Shown here piece after piece: positions 1 through 5,971 of a DNA stretch of 8,095 nucleotides (position 1 is its first letter; each line of letters begins with the position of its first letter). The notes below the pieces were generated by a model. That model was not told the DNA's origin. It made no database searches and worked only from the letters and a program-made list of their open reading frames with translations. The DNA is from Nitrososphaeraceae archaeon (GTDB lineage Archaea; Thermoproteota; Nitrososphaeria; Nitrososphaerales; Nitrososphaeraceae): NCBI GenBank assembly GCA_025922715.1, contig JAICHH010000074.1:1-8095 (forward strand), read 5' to 3'. The position numbers and the translations under genes are program-made.

Positions 1-877
1 CATTTCGAATTGTAACCTCAGATACTCCAGCTGCATCTGCAATTACTGCTTGTGTAATAGTTCTTTTTCTGATACTCTCGTCACTTTTAGGAAGTGATAG
101 ATATATAACTGCTCCAACTATCCCCATAGGTTCTTTTCCTGCACTCAATCCTGCATCTTGAACTTTTTTCATCAGCCTTAATGCATCACGTATATTTTTT
201 TCTTCAAGTTTTGCTTTTTTTCCTACTTTTTCTACATATCGAAACACGTCTATTTGTGGTATTTGTTTACCAAAATGTAAAACTATTTGACGGTAAACTC
301 TAGAGGTCTCTCGATATTTTTCATTGTTAATTGAAGCTATTTCCCTTAATGTTCTTGGTATTTCAAATTCTCTACAAGCGATATATAGTGAAGCGCCTAA
401 TACTGTATTTACTTTTCTACCTCTGACTAATCCAGCTTCCTGTACTTTTCTATAGATATATGCTGTTTTTTCTATAATAGCGTTTGGTAGACTCATTTTA
501 TCTTTTAATGAATCTAATTGTCTAAATGCCCTACCTAAATTTCGAGCAGAAGTGTTAATTTGAGATCTTTTATCTTGATATCTCATTTTATTTAGACGTG
601 TCACCATCATAGAATTGATGACATTACCACTGGCATCCCTGTTTGTATTGCCTATTCTTGTCGTAAGGCCTTTATCGTAAAGTGTTAAAGAAGAAGGATT
701 ACCATTGCTTGTATCAATTTTATCATCTTCAGCTTTATGCCATATCTTCGTAGTATCTTCCAAATTTTTAACTACAACTATACCACACCTATTACAAATT
801 ATTTCTCCCGATTCAACATCGGTAATCATTCTGGATTCACTAGGATCACATATTTCACATTGAATTATGGATTGCAT
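1..877 (-). CDS. tfb: Transcription initiation factor TFB (TFIIB homologue), C-terminus cut by window edge
   Basis: Archaeal basal factor that bridges TBP on the TATA box to RNA polymerase. I translated it by hand: 292 residues are visible and reading stays open to the window edge, so only about 10-20 residues should be missing. An N-terminal zinc ribbon has C7-x2-C10 and C28-x2-C31. A linker follows with YDKGLTTRIG at about 67-76 and NRDASG at 79-84, both typical of archaeal TFB. Two cyclin-fold repeats cover about 110-200 and 205-292; the second ends in the helix-turn-helix-like segment (VSEVTIRN) that contacts the BRE. The start is the ATG at 877, just before the zinc ribbon. The B-reader segment (about 40-56, with KIWHKAEDD) departs from the GPEWRAF-like motif usual in archaeal TFBs, so this may be one of several specialised paralogues. 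The family call is very secure. Confidence 0.95.
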   Translation of the reverse strand, partial: MQSIIQCEICDPSESRMITDVESGEIICNRCGIVVVKNLEDTTKIWHKAEDDKIDTSNGNPSSLTLYDKGLTTRIGNTNRDASGNVINSMMVTRLNKMRYQDKRSQINTSARNLGRAFRQLDSLKDKMSLPNAIIEKTAYIYRKVQEAGLVRGRKVNTVLGASLYIACREFEIPRTLREIASINNEKYRETSRVYRQIVLHFGKQIPQIDVFRYVEKVGKKAKLEEKNIRDALRLMKKVQDAGLSAGKEPMGIVGAVIYLSLPKSDESIRKRTITQAVIADAAGVSEVTIRN

Positions 878-910
878 ATTTTTTTTTGTATTTATTATAA
901 TAATAGACAA

Positions 911-953
911 TCAAATATATAAATCTTATACCTGTTTTTATATGATTTATATA
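911..953 (-). promoter_or_regulatory. Probable TFB promoter TATA box within a 10-bp inverted repeat
   Basis: On the minus strand a TATA-like element, TTTATATAT, lies at about 923-915. That is some 40 bases before the ATG at 877, which predicts a start of transcription near 893 and a leader of about 16 bases. The box is one arm of a perfect inverted repeat, TATATAAATC at 916-925 and GATTTATATA at 944-953, separated by 18 bases, so the second arm is also TATA-like. The promoter role is inferred from position. The symmetry could be an operator or just AT-rich chance. Confidence 0.45.
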
Positions 954-1002
954 AAATAAATTCCAATGAACTCTCATTTAACAACATGATTAACTAAAAA
1001 TA

Positions 1003-1312
1003 TTAGTTGCATATCATGCTCCATCTGTATTCAATCTTTGGGTCTACTTGTGAAGCAAAAACATCATCTGAGAAATATGAATGTCTCTGGTACTTGCTCC
1101 TGAATAATAATTTCAAATTTAATTTGTTATTTATATCAATTACTTCAGTATCTTTTGTATCAGCACCATCACCTTGAGATAAAATGAAATAGAGCTTTTC
1201 ATTTTAACTAGCTCAAATTTCTTAAACCGTCTCACTCTTTTCCAATCACTATATAATTTGTTTTATAAATAGAAGTTTGTATAGAATGAGCAGTTGGAAT
1301 AAGTAATAACAT
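1003..1312 (-). pseudogene. Candidate frameshifted remnant of a small protein gene downstream of the DsbA-like gene
   Basis: No single frame gives an ORF, but three overlapping minus-strand frames join into about 100 protein-like residues. Frame one starts at the ATG at 1312, has a hydrophobic start (MLLLIPTAHS) like the end of a signal peptide, and stops at 1232. Frame two continues from about 1240 with a basic stretch (KRVRRFKKFELVK) and MKSSISFYL. Frame three, entered near 1180, continues SQGDGADTKDTEVIDINN and runs to RWSMICN before the stop at 1003. Both frame changes fit single-base losses. It lies 39 bases after the DsbA-like stop on the same strand, so it may once have been a third operon gene. 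I do not recognise the family. Sequencing error or chance open frames are the alternatives. Confidence 0.35.
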
Positions 1313-1351
1313 ATTAAAGCCAGCTATGACTAATCGATAATAAGTTAATAA

Positions 1352-1894
1352 TTATACGATTTCGTTAATAATATCTCTAAGTGTTTTAGTCAGAGTTTCT
1401 TGATCCCATGAATCATTGTAACGCATGCCATTAATATAAAAAGTTGGAGTACCATTTACACCACTTCTTATCCCACTAAGAAAATCTTCACGTACCCGCA
1501 ATGCAAAAGTATGGTTATAGAAATCATCTTGAAATCTAGGCATATCCAATTCTAATACCCCTGCATATTCTACTAAATTCTCATCTTCTAGGGCTTGTTG
1601 ATTTTCATACAATATATCGTGCATCTCCCAAAACTTATTCTGAGCACCTGCACATTCAGCGGCCTCAGCAGCATGTTGAGCATGGGGATGGATTTGAGTT
1701 AGTGGAAAATTGCGGAATGCAAAACACATCTTATTTCCAAGTTGTTGAACCGCCTTGCCTACTATTAGATTAGCTTGTCTACAATATGGACATTCATAAT
1801 CTCCATATTCAAGTAAAGTTACAGGTGCTTTTTGAGGTCCCTGCACATGATCCCGATTACTGTTTACAGGTAAAGTCAGTTCTAGTTCCATCAT
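1352..1894 (-). CDS. DsbA-like thioredoxin-fold oxidoreductase (cytoplasmic, CPYC)
   Basis: Thiol-disulfide oxidoreductase of the DsbA family, 180 residues. The active site is C35-P-Y-C38 in the context LLEYGDYECPYCRQA, and the cis-proline loop is at about 149-150 (NGTPTFYING). Between them lies the helical insertion that separates DsbA from plain thioredoxin, with HPHAQHAAEAAECAGAQNKFW in its core. No signal peptide or membrane segment is visible, so it probably acts in the cytoplasm; close relatives occur as stand-alone proteins or fused to NhaA-type antiporters. Its start overlaps the peroxiredoxin stop by one base (TAATG at 1897-1893), which points to translational coupling. A second ATG follows directly, so the first methionine could be off by one. 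It may reduce the upstream peroxiredoxin or repair disulfides; this is inferred from linkage only. Confidence 0.9.
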   Translation of the reverse strand: MMELELTLPVNSNRDHVQGPQKAPVTLLEYGDYECPYCRQANLIVGKAVQQLGNKMCFAFRNFPLTQIHPHAQHAAEAAECAGAQNKFWEMHDILYENQQALEDENLVEYAGVLELDMPRFQDDFYNHTFALRVREDFLSGIRSGVNGTPTFYINGMRYNDSWDQETLTKTLRDIINEIV

Positions 1895-2421
1895 TATGTA
1901 CGTGTATCTCTTTTTTGTTCTGTAGATTGAGGAAGAGATTCTAAGGCCTTCAAGATTCCATCAGCGCCTGGATTGACTCCTATTGGCGAAACATAGCTAA
2001 ACCTAATTACACCATCTTTGTCAACTAAGAATAAAGCTCTTTCTGTGACCCCATCATTTTTGCGATAAACACCATATTTTTGTGCTACATTTCCTTTAGG
2101 TTCAAAATCGGAAAGCAACGGAAAGCGTAAGTTTTTGTGCTTTGAAAAAGCAATATGACACCAAATATTATCAACTGAGATTCCAATAACCTCGGCATTG
2201 AAGCGTTGGAATTCAGGTAAAATTTCATTATATAAAGATACTTCATCTCCACAGACAGGAGAAAAGTCGGCTGGATAAAATAAAAGAATTACTGGATTTC
2301 CCTTAAATTGATCCAAAGATACAGACTTATCTGGAGTAGTACGTAAAGTAAAGTTTGGTGCAGTAGTACCAGGTTGTAGTGCATTGGATGTTTGTTTTTG
2401 TTGTTCTGCTTGGGTAGACAT
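1894..2421 (-). CDS. Peroxiredoxin, AhpC/TSA family
   Basis: Thiol peroxidase that reduces hydrogen peroxide and organic peroxides, 175 residues. The peroxidatic cysteine is C57 in YPADFSPVCGDE, matching the family P-x3-(T/S)-x2-C motif with serine in place of threonine. The supporting arginine is probably R128 (TERALFLVDKDG). The thioredoxin fold is complete, from APNFTL at about 21-26 to FSYVSP near 140. A second cysteine, C88, lies in SVDNIWCHIAF and is a candidate resolving residue, which would make this an atypical two-Cys enzyme; a one-Cys mechanism is also possible. The first 16 residues are polar, Gln-rich and probably disordered. The downstream DsbA-like gene overlaps it by one base. 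A TATA-like box sits about 25 bases before the ATG and no ribosome site is evident, so the message is probably leaderless. Confidence 0.93.
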   Translation of the reverse strand: MSTQAEQQKQTSNALQPGTTAPNFTLRTTPDKSVSLDQFKGNPVILLFYPADFSPVCGDEVSLYNEILPEFQRFNAEVIGISVDNIWCHIAFSKHKNLRFPLLSDFEPKGNVAQKYGVYRKNDGVTERALFLVDKDGVIRFSYVSPIGVNPGADGILKALESLPQSTEQKRDTRT

Positions 2422-2443
2422 ATTATTAAATAGTATTCATATC

Positions 2444-2451
2444 ATATATAC
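2444..2451 (-). promoter_or_regulatory. Probable TATA box of the peroxiredoxin-DsbA operon
   Basis: On the minus strand the context AAATGTATATATGATATG is centred about 26 bases before the peroxiredoxin ATG at 2421. Archaeal transcription starts about 25 bases after the TATA centre, so the transcript would begin at or next to the start codon. Inferred from spacing and composition. Confidence 0.5.
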
Positions 2452-2716
2452 ATTTAAGAAAATTGGTATAATATTTACCCGTTAAATCCATCATAATACT
2501 CATATAAATATAATGATAACTTCATTATAAATTTCATATTCATTTGCCATTGTATTTGTTGCTTTATTCACGCTTTTTTGAATTTATATGATTTTGACCA
2601 CTCTCTCCTATCCAATAGGAAATACATAAGATGGGAAGATGAAACCACTCCATTGTAAAAAATTATATAAATTACCATAATATGTTGTGTACTCTATCTG
2701 CCAACTCAGTAACTAT

Positions 2717-2744
2717 ATACCATTAAATAATATAAGAATGGTAT
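2717..2744 (-). terminator. Inverted repeat behind the dehydrogenase gene, possible 3' end structure
   Basis: ATACCATT (2717-2724) and AATGGTAT (2737-2744) form a perfect 8-bp stem with a 12-base AT-only loop. It begins 24 bases after the dehydrogenase stop. On the minus strand no strong T-run follows, so it could be an mRNA-stabilising 3' hairpin rather than a terminator. The repeat is directly visible; the function is inferred. Confidence 0.35.
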
Positions 2745-2767
2745 TTTCACAAGTGCTATCTGTATTC

Positions 2768-3994
2768 CTACGGCTTTAGAACAATCTTCATTATATCTTT
2801 TTTCTTGTCAAAGCCACCATATCCTTTAGGTGCATCATCAAGTTTCATCGTATGGCTTATAACCTTCGTTGCGTCTATTCGTCCTGTTTCAATGAGATGA
2901 AGCAAGCGTTCATTATATTTTTTGACAGGACATTGTCCCATGGTAATCTGAATGTTACGGTTAAACAATAGTCCTAGTGGAAATTGATCATAGCCTGATC
3001 CATATACTCCTGGTATTGATATAGTAGAATATTTTTTTGCAACTTGTGCCATCCAAGTAATTACTTGCAAGGGATTTACTGGATTATATTCAGGGTTAGT
3101 TATCTTAGTATGATCATGATTTGTACTTTTGTTACTGTTATTATTATTACCACTTTTGAGGCTGTTACTATTAATTAGTCCACCGTTACCATCACTAATA
3201 TTCCCTGCCATATGTCCTACAGCCTCAAATCCAACAGCATCTATACAAATGACTCCTTTTCCATTAGTTTCTTTTTTTATTATATCAACTGGATCCTTAT
3301 TATCAAAATTAATGATCTCAGCTCCCAAATCTTTTGTCTTGTTTAAACGCATAGGCCAATGATCCACTGAGAAGACTCGAGCAGCTCCTCTTAAAAAGGA
3401 GCTCAGAACTGCAAAGTATCCAACCGGACCTGCGCCAAATACCGCAACGTCATCGCCTGGCTGCACATTTGCAATGTCAGCGGCAAAGTAACCAGTTGGA
3501 AGTATATCGCTAAGAAATAGTACTTGTTCATCAGTTTTAATCCCTTCAGGAACCTTTAGTGAGGCTCCCGCATTAGCAAATGGTACACGTACATATTCTG
3601 CTTGTCCACCATCATATCCCCCTAATAGTTGGGTATAACCATAAGCCGCTCCTATCTCTTTTGTTTTGGGATTAGCCCTATCACACTGAGACCACATGTT
3701 ATTTTTACAAAACCAACAATGACCACAATTAACATTAAAAGGGACTACTACCCTGTCGCCTACTTGTACTTCATGTACTTCTGGGCCTATCTCTTCGATT
3801 ATTCCCATGAATTCGTGGCCTAATGTTTGCCCTGGTTGCATTCCTGGTACTGTACCATGATAAAGATGAAGGTCAGAACCACAAATAGCAGTTGATGTAA
3901 TACGCAATATTGCATCTTCTGGATGTTGTATAGTAGGTTGAGGTTTATCGTCTATTTGGACATCCCATGGCCCATGATATACTAATGCTTTCAT
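2768..3994 (-). CDS. Zinc-dependent medium-chain alcohol dehydrogenase, formaldehyde dehydrogenase-like
   Basis: Oxidises an alcohol or aldehyde adduct, or runs in reverse, with a nicotinamide cofactor in the cytoplasm; 408 residues. The N-terminal GroES-like domain carries the catalytic zinc ligands C38 (ICGSDLHLYHG), H60 and E61 (LGHEFMG). The structural zinc site is complete at C90, C93, C96 and C104. The Rossmann motif is G187-A-G-P-V-G192, and the acidic residue D211 at the end of the next strand favours NAD over NADP. The IPGVYG and DAPKGYGGFD segments near the C-terminus are typical of the glutathione-independent formaldehyde dehydrogenase-like branch. A variable loop at about 267-300 is a polar Asn/Ser-rich insert, probably surface-exposed. 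It starts 23 bases after the ferritin-like gene and could be co-transcribed with it, or use an internal TATA box near 4019. The exact substrate cannot be read from the sequence. Confidence 0.92.
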   Translation of the reverse strand: MKALVYHGPWDVQIDDKPQPTIQHPEDAILRITSTAICGSDLHLYHGTVPGMQPGQTLGHEFMGIIEEIGPEVHEVQVGDRVVVPFNVNCGHCWFCKNNMWSQCDRANPKTKEIGAAYGYTQLLGGYDGGQAEYVRVPFANAGASLKVPEGIKTDEQVLFLSDILPTGYFAADIANVQPGDDVAVFGAGPVGYFAVLSSFLRGAARVFSVDHWPMRLNKTKDLGAEIINFDNKDPVDIIKKETNGKGVICIDAVGFEAVGHMAGNISDGNGGLINSNSLKSGNNNNSNKSTNHDHTKITNPEYNPVNPLQVITWMAQVAKKYSTISIPGVYGSGYDQFPLGLLFNRNIQITMGQCPVKKYNERLLHLIETGRIDATKVISHTMKLDDAPKGYGGFDKKKDIMKIVLKP

Positions 3995-4013
3995 TCTAAT
4001 ATTGGCCTCTTAC

Positions 4014-4024
4014 TTTTTTATAAG
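4014..4024 (-). promoter_or_regulatory. Possible internal TATA box for the dehydrogenase gene
   Basis: On the minus strand CTTATAAAAAA overlaps the stop codon of the ferritin-like gene and is centred about 25 bases before the dehydrogenase ATG at 3994, the right distance for a leaderless transcript. A GAGG at about 4006-4003 is the only Shine-Dalgarno-like run but lies rather far from the ATG. The dehydrogenase may therefore be expressed alone as well as from the upstream promoter. Confidence 0.35.
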
Positions 4025-4569
4025 GAGAAAGGAGGAGCACTAGCAGCAACAGCTGATTGTATCTTTGGCCATAACTGAGCAAGCATGCCAGGTGAATGAG
4101 TCTTTATCCAATCAGCTTGCTCCTGTTCATCGTTCATAATTTTTGATAATGGTCCTATTGCATCCAGAAAAATTCCACCAGCCATTTGGCATTTTTGTAT
4201 CATCATAAGATAACAACATACTTCTGCATTCTCTATAATCATATCTTCCTCAGATCGTTTTAATTCATATTCCTGTTTTGTCATGGTTTTATCCATCATT
4301 GCCTTCATATCTTGAGGATACGAGGGCAATGGTAATCCTAATTTTTCCGAGGTAGGATTACCATTCATGTTAGAAATTAACTGTTGCAATAATTGTTGGT
4401 GTTGTTGACTTTCTTCAAGATGATGTTCTAACCGTTGCTTTGCTTCTGGCAAACTAGTTTCTTCAATTCGTGTCTGCAATCTCTCTACTCCTGCATTTTC
4501 CATAGCAAGAGCAGCATTTAGTTCCAAAATGAATTTTTGATTCGTTATATCAATAGTAGATTTTGACAT
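4018..4569 (-). CDS. Ferritin-like four-helix bundle protein, DUF892/YciE type
   Basis: Small all-helical protein of 183 residues, resembling the DUF892/YciE ferritin-like superfamily. Helix one (about 10-37) has NAALAMENAGVERLQTRIEE, with E24 a likely metal ligand. Helix two (about 40-66) has EHHLEESQQHQQLLQQL, giving candidate ligands H50, E53 and H57. After a proline- and methionine-rich linker (about 68-95), the second helical pair runs from KQEYELKRSEEDMIIENAEVCCYLMM to NDEQEQADWIKTH, again with regularly spaced acidic residues. Family members are linked to stress responses, but their chemistry is poorly known. The adjacent cysteines in ENAEVCCY are uncommon. The tail ends in a short hydrophobic, alanine-rich segment. 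The dehydrogenase gene follows after 23 bases, suggesting one transcription unit. The fold call is fairly sure; the subfamily is less so. Confidence 0.75.
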   Translation of the reverse strand: MSKSTIDITNQKFILELNAALAMENAGVERLQTRIEETSLPEAKQRLEHHLEESQQHQQLLQQLISNMNGNPTSEKLGLPLPSYPQDMKAMMDKTMTKQEYELKRSEEDMIIENAEVCCYLMMIQKCQMAGGIFLDAIGPLSKIMNDEQEQADWIKTHSPGMLAQLWPKIQSAVAASAPPFSL

Positions 4570-4590
4570 GAATTAGCCTATTAAATATTG

Positions 4591-4598
4591 TATATAAT
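4591..4598 (-). promoter_or_regulatory. Probable TATA box of the ferritin-like/dehydrogenase unit
   Basis: The minus-strand element ATTATATA is centred about 25 bases before the ATG at 4569, which predicts a leaderless message. No Shine-Dalgarno run precedes the start. Inferred from spacing. Confidence 0.5.
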
Positions 4599-4688
4599 AG
4601 TTGTAGATAAATTATATTTATTATAGCTTTTATAATAGAATTTTAAGTTTTTAATGAAAAATAAATATTTCTAATAAATCTTACAAAT

Positions 4689-4741
4689 AGTATTCCAGAA
4701 TATCAAAAGGTGCTCAGAAGTTATATAGATATGGGAATACT
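4689..4741 (-). repeat. Imperfect inverted repeat behind the candidate small ORF
   Basis: AGTATTCC (4689-4696) pairs with GGAATACT (4734-4741), and ATATC (4700-4704) pairs with GATAT (4728-4732). The two blocks make a 13-pair stem with a 3-versus-1 internal loop and a 23-base terminal loop. In the minus direction it begins 13 bases after the stop codon of the small ORF, where a 3' hairpin would be expected. The pairing is visible; a role in termination, stability or as an RNA is inferred. Confidence 0.45.
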
Positions 4742-4754
4742 GTAAGTATTATTT

Positions 4755-4880
4755 CTATAATAATTTTCTTATTTCAATTACTAAAATTGGACAAATATTT
4801 GCATATCGTAAACAATAGAGACTACCATTACCATCAGATTTAGAACATCCATCAACCATCCTATTCCATAAAAATTTCAT
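4755..4880 (-). CDS. Candidate small protein of 41 residues with three cysteines
   Basis: I do not recognise this protein. The ORF begins at the ATG at 4880, directly after an in-frame stop, and ends with TAG at 4755. Its composition is less biased than chance ORFs in such AT-rich DNA: MKFLWNRMVDGCSKSDGNGS is followed by LYCLRYANICPILVIEIRKLL. Cysteines fall at 12, 23 and 30, so metal binding or disulfide chemistry is possible, and the C-terminal half is hydrophobic and could touch a membrane. There is no clear Shine-Dalgarno site; the TATA-like sequence upstream (CTTAAGAATAA, near 4905) is weak but at a leaderless distance. An inverted repeat lies just behind the stop. It could still be a chance ORF. 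Confidence 0.45.
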   Translation of the reverse strand: MKFLWNRMVDGCSKSDGNGSLYCLRYANICPILVIEIRKLL

Positions 4881-4943
4881 TTGATGCTAGACAAATGGAT
4901 TATTCTTAAGGAAATTAGCATAATCTTTGTAATATTGTTTTTT

Positions 4944-4966
4944 GTCTGTGTGTCTCTGTGTGTGTA
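4944..4966. repeat. GT-rich simple-sequence tract
   Basis: Imperfect alternating GT/CT sequence, with a run of GTGTGTGT near its right end and another of TGTGTGT near its left. It lies between the YjbQ gene and the candidate small ORF. Such tracts vary by slippage; no function can be assigned. Confidence 0.6.
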
Positions 4967-5042
4967 TGGTATGAATGATAGTTAATTTATCAAAATAGGC
5001 GATTTGAATTCATTTAATAATAATTTGCTTTATGTATCTGTA

Positions 5043-5474
5043 TTAATCATTGCCAATTAGCTGAACTACAATCTTTCTTTTCCTACTTCTTGTATCCATT
5101 TCTACAAAGACAATCTGTTGCCATGTTCCAAGAGAAGTTTGACCATTAATAAAGGGTATAGTTAAGCTTGGACCGATCAACGATGCCCTTACGTGTGCAT
5201 GACCGTTGCCATCATGCCATGTATTATCATGTTCATATTCAATTCCCTTTGGTGCAATTCTTTCTAGCATAGTGGGAAAATCTCTTTGGAGTCCTGGTTC
5301 ATATTCGATTGTAGTAATTGCAGCGGTAGAGCCAACTACAAAAAGTGTTACTATTCCATTTTTCAATCGACTTTCTAGTAATATCTTCTTAACATTATTT
5401 GTAATATCAATAATATCATTTTCACCTTTAGAATTCAATACAATAAATTTATTGATAATATTAGTACTAGTCAT
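5043..5474 (-). CDS. YjbQ/UPF0047 family protein (secondary thiamine-phosphate synthase family)
   Basis: Compact soluble protein of 143 residues covering the whole UPF0047 domain. The signature is plain: EYEPGLQRDFPTMLERIAP at 57-75, then H82, H87, H92 and H94 in HDNTWHDGNGHAHVRASLIG, then the IPFINGQTSLGTWQQIVFVE segment and the basic strand TRSRKRKIVVQLIG at the C-terminus. The clustered histidines probably bind a metal or phosphate. E. coli YjbQ shows weak thiamine-phosphate synthase activity, from which the family takes its name, but the physiological role is unsettled. Nothing else for thiamine synthesis is in the window. It is transcribed alone, with a TATA-like box about 30 bases before the ATG. 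The family call is very firm; the function is not. Confidence 0.93.
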   Translation of the reverse strand: MTSTNIINKFIVLNSKGENDIIDITNNVKKILLESRLKNGIVTLFVVGSTAAITTIEYEPGLQRDFPTMLERIAPKGIEYEHDNTWHDGNGHAHVRASLIGPSLTIPFINGQTSLGTWQQIVFVEMDTRSRKRKIVVQLIGND

Positions 5475-5497
5475 TGTTGTTGATATTTGAGTAGTGC

Positions 5498-5516
5498 TAT
5501 TTAATTAATTAATTAG
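5498..5516 (-). promoter_or_regulatory. AT-only TTAA-repeat element at the YjbQ promoter
   Basis: Tandem TTAA units lie here; on the minus strand they read TTAATTAATTAAATA and end about 25 bases before the YjbQ ATG at 5474. This is the best candidate TATA region for the gene, giving a very short leader or none. It is self-complementary, so it could also be a binding site. Inferred. Confidence 0.4.
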
Positions 5517-5910
5517 TTAAAAAATATATTAGAATATTAAAAATGGTTGAACAATATACATCAGGAATTGTATGGATATTTAATTTTACAAAAACAACTC
5601 TTACTCTATAATTTATTAATAAAAATATATTATAATTCAGGAAATAAAAGGCGTAATAGATCTTTTAATTGCTGTACAGTTGTTAATACATTAAGAAAAA
5701 TATTAGCAATGAATAAATAACTATAGAGTGTAATCAGATGAAAAAATTCTCTACTTTCTAATTCTATATTTTAGTTTTCTATAATATTTATAATGTGATT
5801 ATATATGTTAAAGATAGAAGTTGCCTTTTCTATAACTAGAATGATACTGTCATAAATAAGGCATAGATAGACAAAGTCAATGAAACTGAAAATGCAAATA
5901 ATATTACCAG

Positions 5911-5918
5911 TTAAAAGT
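5911..5918 (+). promoter_or_regulatory. Possible TATA box of the histidine kinase gene
   Basis: TTAAAAGT, in the context CCAGTTAAAAGTATC, is the best TATA-like element before the kinase. Transcription about 26 bases later would begin near 5940, giving a leader of about 32 bases that opens on a short ATG-initiated frame (5940-5969). A TATAGA at 5923-5928 is an alternative. Confidence 0.3.
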
Positions 5919-5971
5919 ATCTATAGACTAGAAAGGAATATGCCCAAATACATCCATCACGGTATTTAGTC

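Larger units (their letters stand above)
2422..2767. other. Intergenic region between peroxiredoxin and zinc dehydrogenase
   Basis: This AT-rich stretch of 346 bases holds no convincing gene. It contains the peroxiredoxin TATA box near 2447, a second minus-strand TATA-like run (TTTATATAA, about 2665-2675), and a perfect 8-bp inverted repeat close behind the dehydrogenase stop. A 29-codon minus-strand ORF (2564-2653) is open but has no recognisable features. Confidence 0.6.
4570..5042. other. Intergenic region between ferritin-like and YjbQ genes
   Basis: This stretch of 473 bases lacks a large gene. From left to right it holds the ferritin-like gene promoter (near 4595), an imperfect inverted repeat (4689-4741), a 41-codon candidate small ORF (4755-4880, minus), and a GT-rich simple-sequence tract (4944-4966). 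No T-rich terminator is obvious behind the YjbQ gene. Confidence 0.6.
5475..5971. other. Divergent intergenic region between YjbQ and the histidine kinase
   Basis: About 497 very AT-rich bases separate these divergent genes. They hold the YjbQ promoter region at the left, the kinase promoter at the right, and in between only weak inverted repeats (TGCCTT 5822-5827 with AAGGCA 5858-5863). Short open frames exist on both strands but none has a good start with protein-like composition. Confidence 0.6.

Noticed and set aside
737..922. Plus-strand ORF of 61 codons
   Set aside because: It lies mostly antisense to the TFB gene, which has clear domains; its composition is that of a reversed AT-rich gene.
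2564..2653. Minus-strand ORF of 29 codons starting MEWFHLPILC
   Set aside because: Too short, no features; the TATA-like run upstream is too close to the ATG for a leaderless start.
3129..3362. Plus-strand ORF with a poly-leucine start
   Set aside because: It is the antisense of the Asn-rich insert in the dehydrogenase (Asn codons read backwards as Leu), not a signal peptide.
3629..3823. Plus-strand ORF of 64 codons
   Set aside because: Antisense to the dehydrogenase zinc-binding domain, with no features of its own.
5206..5490. Plus-strand ORF of 94 codons with hydrophobic C-terminus
   Set aside because: Antisense to the firmly identified YjbQ gene.
5543..5720. Overlapping short plus-strand frames (a 22-codon ATG ORF and a longer one without ATG)
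   Set aside because: The longer frame has no ATG, is dominated by Leu, Asn and Lys, and matches no family I know; likely chance in AT-rich DNA.
5601..5733. Separated complementary segments TTACTCTATA and TATAGAGTGTAA
   Set aside because: The arms are over 110 bases apart and pair imperfectly; no supporting structure between them.
5822..5863. TGCCTT and AAGGCA inverted pair
   Set aside because: Only 6 bp with a 30-base spacer, expected by chance in a region this long.
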